This document shows, piece by piece, positions 54,842 to 63,786 of a DNA stretch of 64,000 bases. The DNA lies in assembly GCF_001529295.1 (NCBI RefSeq), contig NZ_LLWK01000032.1:62001-126000 (forward strand), given 5' to 3'. The notes under the pieces were generated by a model. The model was not told the origin of the DNA and did not search any database. It saw only the letters and a list, made by a program, of their open reading frames with translations. Position 1 is the first letter of the stretch. The number at the start of each line of letters is the position of its first letter. Source of the stretch: Flavobacterium sp. TAB 87. GTDB lineage: Bacteria > Bacteroidota > Bacteroidia > Flavobacteriales > Flavobacteriaceae. The translations under genes were made by a program, and so were the position numbers.

Positions 54842-55459
54842 ATGAAAAATCTTTCTTATTTAATGCAAAAAAAAGAAATACCTAGTGATAATTTATTAGT
54901 CAATCAACTTATGGTTGGCAATCATCTGGCATTTCGTACACTTTTTGACACCTATAGAAATGATTTATACCGATTTAGTTTAAGCATGGTTCATTCTAGC
55001 ACTTATGCAGAAGAAATTGTACAAGATGTTTTTTTAAAAGTTTGGATTAAGCGAGAATCTCTAAACCCAGAAATGTCTTTTAAAGCGTATCTTTTTACGA
55101 TTACCAAAAACAAAACGCTAAAGTTCTTAAAGAAGGCTGCAAACAATCGAAAATTACGTGAAGAAGTTTTTTACACCAGTCAGAAAATAACGAATGTTAC
55201 CGAACACTATATACGTGAAGCTGAGTTGGAGATTATAAAACAGAAAGCGCTCGATAAACTATCGCCAAAAAGATTACTAATTTTTGAGATGTCTCGAAAT
55301 GAAGGTAAAAGTTATGATACTATTGCCGAGGAATTAAGCCTATCGCCTCATACCGTTAGAAATCAAATGAGTAAGGCGTTAGAGTCTCTTCGTTCTTCTC
55401 TTTTAGAAAATAAAAACATTAATTTGATTTTGTTAATGGCTCTTAGACATTGGTTATAA
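54842..55459 (+). CDS. FecI-type ECF sigma factor
   Basis: 205 residues from ATG 54842 (a TTG four codons earlier is possible). Region 2 shows FRTLFDTYRNDLYRFSLSMVHSSTYAEEIVQDVFLKVWIKRE, and region 4 KRLLIFEMSRNEGKSYDTIAEELSLSPHTVRNQMSKALESLR with the helix-turn-helix. It matches the sigma-70 'Bacteroides expansion' branch used by SusCD systems. A FecR-type anti-sigma and SusC/SusD follow in order, so it should drive this locus when the receptor signals. Confidence 0.95.
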   Translation: MKNLSYLMQKKEIPSDNLLVNQLMVGNHLAFRTLFDTYRNDLYRFSLSMVHSSTYAEEIVQDVFLKVWIKRESLNPEMSFKAYLFTITKNKTLKFLKKAANNRKLREEVFYTSQKITNVTEHYIREAELEIIKQKALDKLSPKRLLIFEMSRNEGKSYDTIAEELSLSPHTVRNQMSKALESLRSSLLENKNINLILLMALRHWL

Positions 55460-55602
55460 CTTATAATCAGATTAAAAACTTGTCCTTAAAACTACAAAAA
55501 GATAATTATTTACCTCTTCTTACTTAACTAATTTTTAGTGCAAATAACTGGTATTCAGTATCTTGTAAATATTGTTGAGTTTATTAAAAAAATCACAACT
55601 CC

Positions 55603-55639
55603 GAGTAGTACTATTGTACAACTCAGGGGTATTACCCCT
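55603..55639. promoter_or_regulatory. Two adjacent hairpins before fecR
   Basis: GAGTAGTAC and GTACAACTC (55603-55624) pair with one mismatch across TATT. Immediately next, AGGGGTA and TACCCCT (55625-55639) pair perfectly around one base. They end 16 bases before the FecR start and form the most GC-rich part of the 196-base sigma-fecR gap. They could bind a protein as operators or fold in the RNA; there is no T-run for a terminator. Confidence 0.45.
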
Positions 55640-55655
55640 ATAGATTAGTATACCG

Positions 55656-56828
55656 ATGAACAGATCAGCAGAAAAAAAAGACTTATTCTTAAAATTTATA
55701 AAACGTGAATGCTCTACGGAAGAAGTGCAGCAAGTTGTAACTGACATCAAAAAGGCAAAAAAATTATCTGATGTAGCCGATATTGAAGTGATAAACGACA
55801 TGCTCGACGAGTACCCAGATATGAATGAAACGCAGGCTGATATCATCTTCAGTACTATTGTAGAAGCTGATGCACCATCAAAAAAGAAATTTTATTTCTG
55901 GAAATATGCGGCAGCTGCCATACTTACGATTGGTTTAGTTTCTAGTTATTTTTTTAGAAGTAATCTCGTTAGTACTACATCGGAAATAGTACCTGTAGTT
56001 GCAACCGCTGTTGTCATTCCTAAAATTGAAATAGGAACAGATAAAGCAATACTTACTTTAGAAAATGGGGATATAATTCCATTAGAAAAAGACGGGGGAT
56101 ATGTTGCAGATAATGCCGTTAGTGATGGTAAAGAATTAGTCTATGAAACACAAAACAACACAAAGTCAGAAATAATCTACAATTACTTAACGATTCCTAG
56201 AGGAGGACAATTTAAGTTGCAGTTAGCTGACGGGACTAAAGTATGGCTAAATTCAGAAACACAATTAAAATTTCCAGTGGCATTTATAAAAGGAGAAACG
56301 CGTAAGGTAGAGCTTTTATATGGAGAGGCTTATTTTGATGTTTCTCCAAGTTCTGATCATAATGGAAGTAAGTTTAATGTGAAAACGCAAGTACAGGATA
56401 TAGAAGTTTTGGGAACAGAATTTAACATTAAAGCCTATAAAAACTCTACTGCTATTTATACCACATTAGTAGAAGGAAAGGTGGCGCTAAATAGTATGAA
56501 TAAAACGCAATATTTAATTCCAAACCAACAAATTATACTAAATACTGAGAACCAAAAGTTGACGATAAAAGACATCGACGTTTATGATGAAATATCATGG
56601 AAAAGTGGACTTTTTAGCTTTAAAGGAAAATCTTTAAAGGAGATTATGATCGTATTATCAAGGTGGTATGATATTGAATTTGAGTTTTCTAACAAAAATT
56701 TAGAGAATGTAAAGTTCAACGGAGTACTGCTTAAAAAACAAAGTCTAGAAGAAATATTAACAATTATTAAAGAAACTAAATTTATTAACTCCTATGAAGT
56801 AACAGCCAAGAAAGTCATTTTAAAGTAA
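55656..56828 (+). CDS. FecR-family anti-sigma factor
   Basis: 390 residues. About 80 cytoplasmic residues that should bind the sigma factor, one membrane helix (81-100), and a periplasmic FecR domain: YLTIPRGGQFKLQLADGTKVWLNSETQLKFPVAF, GEAYFDVSP, and EVLGTEFNIKAY. The C-terminal DUF4974 module (about 305-390; SGLFSFKGKSLKEIMIVLSRWYDIEFEF) contacts the receptor. It relays occupancy of the STN-bearing SusC to the sigma factor encoded 196 bases upstream. Confidence 0.95.
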   Translation: MNRSAEKKDLFLKFIKRECSTEEVQQVVTDIKKAKKLSDVADIEVINDMLDEYPDMNETQADIIFSTIVEADAPSKKKFYFWKYAAAAILTIGLVSSYFFRSNLVSTTSEIVPVVATAVVIPKIEIGTDKAILTLENGDIIPLEKDGGYVADNAVSDGKELVYETQNNTKSEIIYNYLTIPRGGQFKLQLADGTKVWLNSETQLKFPVAFIKGETRKVELLYGEAYFDVSPSSDHNGSKFNVKTQVQDIEVLGTEFNIKAYKNSTAIYTTLVEGKVALNSMNKTQYLIPNQQIILNTENQKLTIKDIDVYDEISWKSGLFSFKGKSLKEIMIVLSRWYDIEFEFSNKNLENVKFNGVLLKKQSLEEILTIIKETKFINSYEVTAKKVILK

Positions 56829-56926
56829 AAAAAGAAGGGAAGAAAGTTTAACCGTGAGAAGTATATTGCTTTCCCCCTCTTTACATTATTAATCAATTAA
56901 TTATAATCAACCAACACAACAAATTT

Positions 56927-59900
56927 ATGAAATTTAAATGTATTAACTGTCTTTTCTTTATGAGAAAAGGTCCCTTACGATTTATCATGAGAGCGTATTT
57001 ACTATTATTTTGCACATCCGTTTTTAGTTTTTCTTCGGGCGCGATTTTCTCCCAGAATGCAAAGGTTACTATTAATGAAGATAAAACGGTCACCATTGAC
57101 GAGGTTTTTGATTTATTAAGAAAGCAAACCGACTTTGCGTTCATTTATCAAGAAAACATATTTGAAAACGCACCTAAGATTAAACTAAAAAAAGGAATAG
57201 TTTCCACTAATGAATTATTCAAACAAATTCTGTCGTCCAAAAAATTCGATTTCGAAATTCGAAATAAAAATACCGTTATTATAAAGGAAATCCTTGTTGC
57301 TGAAATTCAACAACGTCAAATAAAAGGAAAAGTTACTGATGGTACTGGTGTACCCGTGCCCTTTGCTAATATAGTAGAAAAAGGCACAAGCAACGGAACG
57401 CAAACCGATTTTGATGGTAATTTTTCTATTTATGTAGGCAGTAAAAATGCAACATTGGTAGTTTCTTACATTGGTTTTTCTACCAAAGAAATTACAGTTG
57501 GCGACCAACAAAACATAGCAGTGGTATTGCAAGAAGATGCTGCTGATCTAAATGAAGTTTTAGTTGTTGGCTATGGTACTGTAAAGAAGAGTGATCTTAC
57601 TGGATCCGTTTCTTCGTTAAAGCAGGATAAAATTGAGAAATACGCAAGCAGCAATGTTGGTAATGCCATCCAAGGTCAAATGGCTGGGGTTCAAGTAACT
57701 TCAAATTCTGGCAAGCCAGGCCAAGGAGTAGATATTAAAATTAGAGGTACTTCTTCTTTAGGTAGTAACGATCCGTTGTACATCATTGATGGAATTCCTA
57801 GTAATATCAATAACATTTCTCCAAATGATGTTGAATCTATAGAGGTTTTAAAAGATGGTGCTTCGGCAGCAATATATGGTTCTAGGGCAGCTAATGGAGT
57901 GGTTTTAATAACTACAAAGCGTGCAAAAGAAGGTGTATTTAAATTGGATGTAAATGCCTATTATGGTTTGGAATCCGTTGGAAACAACATTTCAGTCATG
58001 AACGCAGAGCAACATGTAAGGACGATGAACCAAGCTTACCTAAATGATGGTCTTCAACCCTTTTACAAAAATACTCCTGAATCTTATGGTGCAGGTACCA
58101 ATTGGTCGAAGGAGTTTTATTCGGTTGCTCCTATGGCGAACCTAAATCTTAATTTCTCTGGTGGATCGAAAAATGCCAAAGTAAATTCTTCTATTGATTA
58201 TTTCAAGCAAGACGGTATCGCCATGAATACGGGGTTCGAGAGATTATCAGGACGAATAAATTCAGCTTTTACGAAAGGAAAATTCACGTTCAATGAAAAT
58301 TTAAGTGTGTATACCAGTAAATCCAACAACGAAAGTCAAAATTCTATCAAACGAACATTAGAGACGCCTCCTACAGTTCCCGTTTATGACGACACTAAAT
58401 TAGGAGGATATGGAGGAACTTATGGGGATATGTTTGACATTTTTAGTCCCGTAGCAGCCCAAAATTTATTTAAAAATAACAGCAATAATGATTTCATAAG
58501 AACCAATTTTACGGTTAATTATGAGCCTATAGATAAGCTGAACATTAAACTGAATACTGGTGGAACCTTGAATAATGGATATAACTTTAATCATACACAA
58601 CGATATGATTTGGGTACTTTGACCAATCCATTAAACAATATCAGCGAAGATCGCAGTAGAGAGCTTTCTTGGATTATTGAAGGTACTGCTGATTATGAGT
58701 TAACAATTAAAAAGCACAAATTTAATTTTCTTGCTGGACTTTCCTCTCAAAAAGAATCGTACCGAAATACCTTTGGCTCAGGAAGTGGAATGCCTGATGG
58801 CATCTATGTTTTAGGTGCGAGTACCCAAGGTATGTCAGTAGCTGGTTCAGAATGGAATCATACTTTAGCCTCTCAATTTGGACGTATTCATTACAACTTT
58901 GATGATCGTTATCTTCTTTCGGCTACCGTTAGGAGAGATGGTTCTTCTCGCTTTGCAGATAAAAACAAATGGGCCGTTTTTCCTTCTCTAGCATTGGCTT
59001 GGAGAGTTTCTAATGAGGCGTTCTTTTCTAAAGATGGATTGATCAATGATTTAAAAATAAGAGCAAGTTATGGAGAGTTAGGTAATCAAGAAATTGGAAA
59101 TTATGCCTTTTCTGCCTTAATTAACTCCTCTCAACATTATCCTTTTGGCACAGACCAAAGCCTGAATTTTGGTGCTACTCAGTTAGACTTAGTTTCTTCG
59201 AATTTAAAGTGGGAATCTAATATCAGTAAAGACCTTGGTGTTGATATTAGTATGTTCGATAATACAGTTGCAATTACGGCAGATTATTATGAAAGTAATT
59301 CAAATAATCTTTTGTTAAGAGTACCTATTCCATTGTCAAACGGTTCTGGACAATTTCCATATGAAAATATAGGTAAGATTAGAAATACGGGATTTGAATT
59401 TGCAGTAAGTTGGAAAAAAGATCTTGGAAAGTTACGAATGAACCTATCTGCTAATTTAACTACTTTAAATAATAAAGTGATTCAATTGGGTACTGGTACG
59501 CAAACAATTATGGCTGGAGCGCCTTATCACCTAGCAGAAAACACTACGTTAACCAAACAAGGTGGAGAAGTTGGCGCGTTTTTCTTAATTAAAACGAATG
59601 GCATTTTTCAAAATCAGGATGAGATCAATAATTACACTTTTACGGATAAAGCAGGAAATGTAACTTTAATCCAACCTAAAGCCGTTCCCGGAGATGTACG
59701 TTTTAAAGATGCCGATAATGATGGTCTAATTACGTCCAACGACAGGGTTTTTGCTGGATCAGCAATGCCTGACTTTACCTATGGTTTTAATATTCAATTG
59801 GATTATCGCAAATTTGATTTCTACGGGCTCTTTAATGGTTCTCAAGGCAATAAAATATATAACGGTACGGCTTATTCACTTGAGGGAGTACCAAACTTTA

Positions 59901-60271
59901 CCAATATGGGTACTAAATTATTGGATGCCTGGACACCAGATAATCCTTCCTCAACTCCAAGGGTAACGAGATTGGATCCAAATGGAAACAATAGAAGTTC
60001 TAGTGATCGATTTTTGGAAGATGGTTCCTACTTAAGATTAAAGGAATTGCAACTTGGTTATACGTTTTCTACTAACAAAGGTGACGACACGAAAACTGGC
60101 ATAGACCGCTTCCGTGTTTATATCTCAGCTCAAAATCTGTTTACAATTACGAATTATTCAGGCTACAACCCCGATATTTATTCTGGTTCAGGCTTATTAA
60201 ATCGTGGTGTGGATACCGGTTTTTATCCGTATTCAAAAACCTATATGTTGGGTGTACAAATTTCTTTATAA
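56927..60271 (+). CDS. SusC/RagA-type TonB-dependent receptor with STN domain
   Basis: 1114 residues. After a signal segment (FIMRAYLLLFCTSVFSFSSGAIFSQ) comes the STN secretin-like signalling domain (about 45-120), a CarboxypepD-regulatory-like domain (about 133-205; IKGKVTDGTGVPVPFANIVE), TonB box region LNEVLVVGYGTVKKSDLTGSVSS, and the plug (NDPLYIIDGIPSN ... NGVVLITTK). A 22-strand type barrel runs to the C-terminal aromatic end YMLGVQISL. It imports oligosaccharides, peptides or similar compounds with SusD. The STN domain indicates signalling through the adjacent FecR. No degradative enzyme is encoded nearby, so the substrate is unknown. Confidence 0.97.
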   Translation: MKFKCINCLFFMRKGPLRFIMRAYLLLFCTSVFSFSSGAIFSQNAKVTINEDKTVTIDEVFDLLRKQTDFAFIYQENIFENAPKIKLKKGIVSTNELFKQILSSKKFDFEIRNKNTVIIKEILVAEIQQRQIKGKVTDGTGVPVPFANIVEKGTSNGTQTDFDGNFSIYVGSKNATLVVSYIGFSTKEITVGDQQNIAVVLQEDAADLNEVLVVGYGTVKKSDLTGSVSSLKQDKIEKYASSNVGNAIQGQMAGVQVTSNSGKPGQGVDIKIRGTSSLGSNDPLYIIDGIPSNINNISPNDVESIEVLKDGASAAIYGSRAANGVVLITTKRAKEGVFKLDVNAYYGLESVGNNISVMNAEQHVRTMNQAYLNDGLQPFYKNTPESYGAGTNWSKEFYSVAPMANLNLNFSGGSKNAKVNSSIDYFKQDGIAMNTGFERLSGRINSAFTKGKFTFNENLSVYTSKSNNESQNSIKRTLETPPTVPVYDDTKLGGYGGTYGDMFDIFSPVAAQNLFKNNSNNDFIRTNFTVNYEPIDKLNIKLNTGGTLNNGYNFNHTQRYDLGTLTNPLNNISEDRSRELSWIIEGTADYELTIKKHKFNFLAGLSSQKESYRNTFGSGSGMPDGIYVLGASTQGMSVAGSEWNHTLASQFGRIHYNFDDRYLLSATVRRDGSSRFADKNKWAVFPSLALAWRVSNEAFFSKDGLINDLKIRASYGELGNQEIGNYAFSALINSSQHYPFGTDQSLNFGATQLDLVSSNLKWESNISKDLGVDISMFDNTVAITADYYESNSNNLLLRVPIPLSNGSGQFPYENIGKIRNTGFEFAVSWKKDLGKLRMNLSANLTTLNNKVIQLGTGTQTIMAGAPYHLAENTTLTKQGGEVGAFFLIKTNGIFQNQDEINNYTFTDKAGNVTLIQPKAVPGDVRFKDADNDGLITSNDRVFAGSAMPDFTYGFNIQLDYRKFDFYGLFNGSQGNKIYNGTAYSLEGVPNFTNMGTKLLDAWTPDNPSSTPRVTRLDPNGNNRSSSDRFLEDGSYLRLKELQLGYTFSTNKGDDTKTGIDRFRVYISAQNLFTITNYSGYNPDIYSGSGLLNRGVDTGFYPYSKTYMLGVQISL

Positions 60272-60288
60272 ATAAAAAAATTACGACA

Positions 60289-61752
60289 ATGAAAGTATTT
60301 AAAATAATTAGTATCTTTTTGATATTAACCAGTTTATTTAGTTGTGAAAGCTTCTTGGAGGAAAAAGATCCCAACCAGATTACGAACGCAACTTTTTGGA
60401 AAAATTCCGATGAACTAGAACAAGGTTTGACGGCGACTTATAGCGCTTTAAAACAAGCCTTTTTATGGAACAGCCAAGGTTTTAAGAACATGAATTCTAG
60501 AGGAGATGATATTGTAGCGCGTATTCAAAATGCACAGATTTACAAACCAGATCTATTTTTGAACGACCCTTCCAATACTTTCGCAAGAGATATGTGGAAA
60601 AATGCTTACATATTAATTTACAGAGCAAATCAAGTAATCGACAATTCAGTAGCTATTGAAATGGACGAAAAAAGAAAACAAGAAGTTGTGCTTGAAGCAA
60701 AATTTTTAAGAGGTTTGGCCTATTTTGTTTTGGCCCAGAACTTTAAAGAAGCACCATTGGTTCTTTCTTCGGTTCCCGAAACAAGATTTCCGGCAAAAGC
60801 AACTGAAGATGAATTATGGGGACAAATTATAAGCGATTTTAAAGAAGCCTCTCTATTGCCAGCCAGTTACGCACCAAATTTAGCTGGACATGCTACAAAA
60901 TGGTCAGCCCTATCCTACCTTGCCAAATCGTATCTTTATAGAGAACAATGGCAGCTTGCGGCAACTGAATTAAAAGGGATTATCGATAGTGGTCAATTTG
61001 CTTTGATGCCCGATGTTTACGACAATTGGAACTCAGAAAAAGAAAACAACCAAGAATCTATCTTTGAGATTCAATATATGTACTCAACGGCTAGCAATCA
61101 GGTTAACGATGGAGATATTCATTTTGCGCCAGCGGTAGTAGGAGGTTTTTATGTTCTAACTCCTAGTGAATGGATTTTTAGAGAATTTCAAAAAGAGAAA
61201 ACGGTTGATGGTGATTTTGATTTGCGCATGTATGCTACTTTTATTTGGAACTATCCAGGTGCTGAAATTTATCAAGAGCCTTTCACGAAAATTTTTGCAA
61301 ATGCTCCGAATACCGTTACTTGGAAAAAATTTCAGCTTTGGGATAAATCCTTAGCCGAAGCTTCCTTGCATCGCTCAGAAATTAACGAAAGAGTAATGAG
61401 ATATAGTCATGTACTATTGATGTATGCCGAAACCCAAGCAGAACTTGGAAACCTCCCTTTGTCTATAAAAGCTATAAATGAAATTAGAAATAGAGCCAAT
61501 CTGTCTAGCTTAGTAGAGGGCAGTATGAACCAAAACGAAATTTTAAAAGAAATCATGCACCAACGTGCCTTAGAGTTTCATTTGGAAGGCGAAAGATGGT
61601 ACGATATTGTAAGGTGGGGAATCGGAAAAGAAGTATTCACGAATAACTTAAAAAGACCGGACTATATGGAAAAGTTTAACTATTTTCCTATTCCACAAGA
61701 AGAATTAGATGCAAACAAAAATTTGACTCAAAACGTCGAATGGAAACAATAG
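60289..61752 (+). CDS. SusD/RagB-family outer-membrane lipoprotein
   Basis: 487 residues. Lipoprotein signal MKVFKIISIFLILTSLFSC with the lipidated Cys at 19. The SusD fold follows: FLEEKDPNQIT start, TPR-like helices (AKFLRGLAYFVLAQNF, ALSYLAKSYLYREQW), and the C-terminal signature INEIRNRA ... EFHLEGERWYDIVRWG and YFPIPQEELDANKNLTQN. It caps the SusC pore and binds the substrate at the cell surface. It starts 17 bases after SusC. A long hairpin terminator lies downstream. Confidence 0.97.
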   Translation: MKVFKIISIFLILTSLFSCESFLEEKDPNQITNATFWKNSDELEQGLTATYSALKQAFLWNSQGFKNMNSRGDDIVARIQNAQIYKPDLFLNDPSNTFARDMWKNAYILIYRANQVIDNSVAIEMDEKRKQEVVLEAKFLRGLAYFVLAQNFKEAPLVLSSVPETRFPAKATEDELWGQIISDFKEASLLPASYAPNLAGHATKWSALSYLAKSYLYREQWQLAATELKGIIDSGQFALMPDVYDNWNSEKENNQESIFEIQYMYSTASNQVNDGDIHFAPAVVGGFYVLTPSEWIFREFQKEKTVDGDFDLRMYATFIWNYPGAEIYQEPFTKIFANAPNTVTWKKFQLWDKSLAEASLHRSEINERVMRYSHVLLMYAETQAELGNLPLSIKAINEIRNRANLSSLVEGSMNQNEILKEIMHQRALEFHLEGERWYDIVRWGIGKEVFTNNLKRPDYMEKFNYFPIPQEELDANKNLTQNVEWKQ

Positions 61753-61781
61753 TTAGTACTCGTTAAAAAGTCATAGTAGTA

Positions 61782-61853
61782 AAAAATTGAATTTGGGTTC
61801 GTTTTTCTTGTTTTATAAATAAAGGAAAGAATGACCCTAAATTCAATTTTTTT
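61782..61853 (+). terminator. Long-arm terminator of the SusCD operon
   Basis: The arm at 61782-61798 (AAAAATTGAATTTGGGT) pairs with 61834-61851 with a single bulged base, and a T-run follows. The loop of about 35 bases is unusually long. Confidence 0.7.
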
Positions 61854-61943
61854 GTTCCACTCCGAAAGTAAAAACAATCCAAATTAATTGGTCTCAATTG
61901 TACTAAGTTCTTGCCTTTCTATAGACAAAAGTAATTTATGAAT

Positions 61944-62330
61944 TTAATTGAAGTTATTGGCATCTCGAAAATACTCAATTTTATAATTGAACATATAAGC
62001 CATATTTGCTGCTCGCAATTTAGCTTCTTCAGCAATTTTTCCTTCAAATAAACCATCTATCGTTTCTGTAAAAATTACCATCCAACGGTCAAAATGACTT
62101 TGATCTACTGGTAAATGTTTGTGCGGTGGAAAAGGACTACCTGAATACGTATGCTCTTCTAATAAAATAGTTTGCCAAAAACGATACATTTTTTCTAAAT
62201 GTTCGGGCCAACGATTTTGAATACGCTCATTAAATATAGCACCAATCAATTTGTCGTTTTGAACTTTATCGTAAAAAGTATCCACAATTGTTTTAATATC
62301 CTCGAGCGTCTTAATATCTTCTAACATCAT
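61944..62330 (-). CDS. Group III truncated hemoglobin
   Basis: 128 residues of the 2-on-2 globin fold. The pattern IVDTFYDKVQNDKLIGAIFNERI, WPEHLEKMYRFWQTILLEEHTYSGSPFPPHKHLPV, and QSHFDRWMVIFTETID matches group III. The proximal His is expected in PPHKHLPVDQSHFDRW. Such globins bind O2, NO or CO, and the physiological role is not settled. It follows ilvA on the same strand with 12 bases between them. Confidence 0.9.
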   Translation of the reverse strand: MMLEDIKTLEDIKTIVDTFYDKVQNDKLIGAIFNERIQNRWPEHLEKMYRFWQTILLEEHTYSGSPFPPHKHLPVDQSHFDRWMVIFTETIDGLFEGKIAEEAKLRAANMAYMFNYKIEYFRDANNFN

Positions 62331-62342
62331 TTTCTTTTTATT

Positions 62343-63587
62343 TTATCCAATTAATTGCGTGTACAGGTCGGGTTTATCATTTAAATATTTAAATTCAAAT
62401 CCATTCGCTGTCATTCTGTTTTTAATCGAAATAATATCGTTTTTATTTTTTAACTCTAATCCAACAATTGCAGAACCCATTTCTCTGCTGTTTTTTTTTG
62501 CAAACTGAAAATACGTAATATCATCTTCTGGTCCCAATATATTATTTACAAATTCTTTTAATGCTCCGGGACGTTGCGGAAATTGTATCATAAAATAATG
62601 CATCAAGCCTTCATAAATTAAAGAACGCTCTTTAATTTCAGCAGTTCTTTCAATATCATTGTTACTACCGCTCACAATGCAAACTACATTTTTGCCTTTT
62701 ATCTTATCCGCATAAAAATCTAAGGCAGCAATGGTCAATGCTCCCGCTGGTTCTACTACCATCGCTTCTTCATTATACAAGCGCAAAATAGTAGTACAAA
62801 CTTTACCTTCGGGAACCAAAATAATATCGTGAATATTATTTTTACAGACTGCAAAAGTTTGCTCGCCAACCTGTTTTACTGCGGCACCATCTACAAATTT
62901 ATCAATATGATCTAATGCAATTGTAGTTCCTTTTTCGATTGCGGTTTTCATCGCGGGTGCTCCCTCCGGTTGTACCCCAATTATTTTAGTGTGTGGACTT
63001 AAATGCTTAAAAACCTCCGACAATCCAGAGGCTAAGCCACCCCCTCCAATAGGAACAAAGACATAATCTATAGGCTCTTTTGCATCTTCTAAAATTTCTA
63101 AACCAATTGTACCTTGCCCCGCCATTACTTTTATATCATCAAAAGGATGGATAAAACTTTTTTTATTTTCAGTTGCATTTGCAATCGCTGCGGTGTAAGC
63201 ATCATCAAAAGTGTCTCCGACCAGAACAATTTCTACAAATGATTTCCCGAACAATTGTACTTGTTTTATTTTTTGTTTTGGAGTGGTTTTCGGCATGTAG
63301 ATTATACCGTGAATTTTTAATAAATTACACGAATAGGCTACTCCCTGAGCATGATTTCCAGCACTCGCACAAACAATTCCAGTTGATTTTTCTAAATCAG
63401 TAAGACTGCTAATTTTATTGTAAGCACCTCTAATTTTGTACGATCGAACCATCTGCAGATCTTCTCTCTTTAACGAAATTTGCGCTTTAAACTCTTCCGA
63501 AAGTGTATTGTTTTTTAAAAGAGGTGTCGTATTAATAACACCCTTTAATTGTTCTTTAGCCGCTTTTACCTCATCAAATAGATTCAT
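62343..63587 (-). CDS. ilvA: Threonine dehydratase (threonine deaminase)
   Basis: 414 residues. PLP enzyme that converts threonine to 2-oxobutyrate, the first step toward isoleucine. Catalytic Lys in MVRSYKIRGAYN, SAGNHAQGVAYSC, the glycine-rich PLP-phosphate loop GGGGLASG, and near 320 IVSGSNNDIERT. A C-terminal ACT-like regulatory domain (about 325-414; LMHYFMIQFPQRPGALKEFV) binds isoleucine/valine as allosteric effectors. ATG 63587 is chosen because longer in-frame starts would cross the attenuator hairpin; the sequence from there, MNLFDEVKAAKEQL, fits the family. Transcription is probably controlled by the upstream isoleucine leader. Confidence 0.96.
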   Translation of the reverse strand: MNLFDEVKAAKEQLKGVINTTPLLKNNTLSEEFKAQISLKREDLQMVRSYKIRGAYNKISSLTDLEKSTGIVCASAGNHAQGVAYSCNLLKIHGIIYMPKTTPKQKIKQVQLFGKSFVEIVLVGDTFDDAYTAAIANATENKKSFIHPFDDIKVMAGQGTIGLEILEDAKEPIDYVFVPIGGGGLASGLSEVFKHLSPHTKIIGVQPEGAPAMKTAIEKGTTIALDHIDKFVDGAAVKQVGEQTFAVCKNNIHDIILVPEGKVCTTILRLYNEEAMVVEPAGALTIAALDFYADKIKGKNVVCIVSGSNNDIERTAEIKERSLIYEGLMHYFMIQFPQRPGALKEFVNNILGPEDDITYFQFAKKNSREMGSAIVGLELKNKNDIISIKNRMTANGFEFKYLNDKPDLYTQLIG

Positions 63588-63606
63588 TGTATTGTCTTCT
63601 TTAAAT

Positions 63607-63633
63607 AAAAAAACCTCCCATTTTGGGAGGTTT
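63607..63633 (-). terminator. ilvA attenuator terminator hairpin
   Basis: On the minus strand AAACCTCCC (63633-63625) pairs with GGGAGGTTT (63619-63611) around AAAAT, followed by TTTTT. It ends about 20 bases before the ilvA ATG and after the leader peptide ORF. As a terminator inside an untranslated leader it only makes sense as an attenuator. Confidence 0.85.
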
Positions 63634-63671
63634 AATAAATTGTATCTTCTTACGTATTTATACAGCACCTC
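63625..63671 (-). promoter_or_regulatory. Predicted antiterminator of the ilvA leader
   Basis: GAGGT (63671-63667) can pair with ACCTC (63631-63627), and ATAAAT (63661-63656) with ATTTAT (63640-63635). These two helices share one hairpin and use the same ACCTC that the terminator needs, so the two structures exclude each other. The GAGGT strand begins five bases after the leader stop codon, where a ribosome finishing the leader would cover it. Confidence 0.7.
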
Positions 63672-63675
63672 GCCA

Positions 63676-63729
63676 TCATCGAATGTCAATAATGTTTATA
63701 ATACTGCTAATCTTGTATAAATCTGTCAT
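63676..63729 (-). CDS. Isoleucine leader peptide of ilvA
   Basis: 17-codon ORF, MTDLYKISSIINIIDIR, then TGA. Six of the seventeen codons are isoleucine, five of them among the last eight. It starts 20 bases downstream of a full TAnnTTTG box and is followed by an antiterminator and terminator ahead of ilvA. Ribosome stalling at the Ile codons when charged tRNA-Ile is short would free the GAGGT strand and let ilvA be transcribed. Confidence 0.8.
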   Translation of the reverse strand: MTDLYKISSIINIIDIR

Positions 63730-63748
63730 GTTTTCTTGTTTCAAAGTA

Positions 63749-63756
63749 CAAAAGTA
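63749..63756 (-). promoter_or_regulatory. -7 promoter box of the ilvA leader transcript
   Basis: Reads TACTTTTG on the minus strand (TAnnTTTG), 19 bases before the leader-peptide ATG. Confidence 0.55.
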
Positions 63757-63786
63757 TTAATAATTTATGAGAACCTGGGCAAAAGA

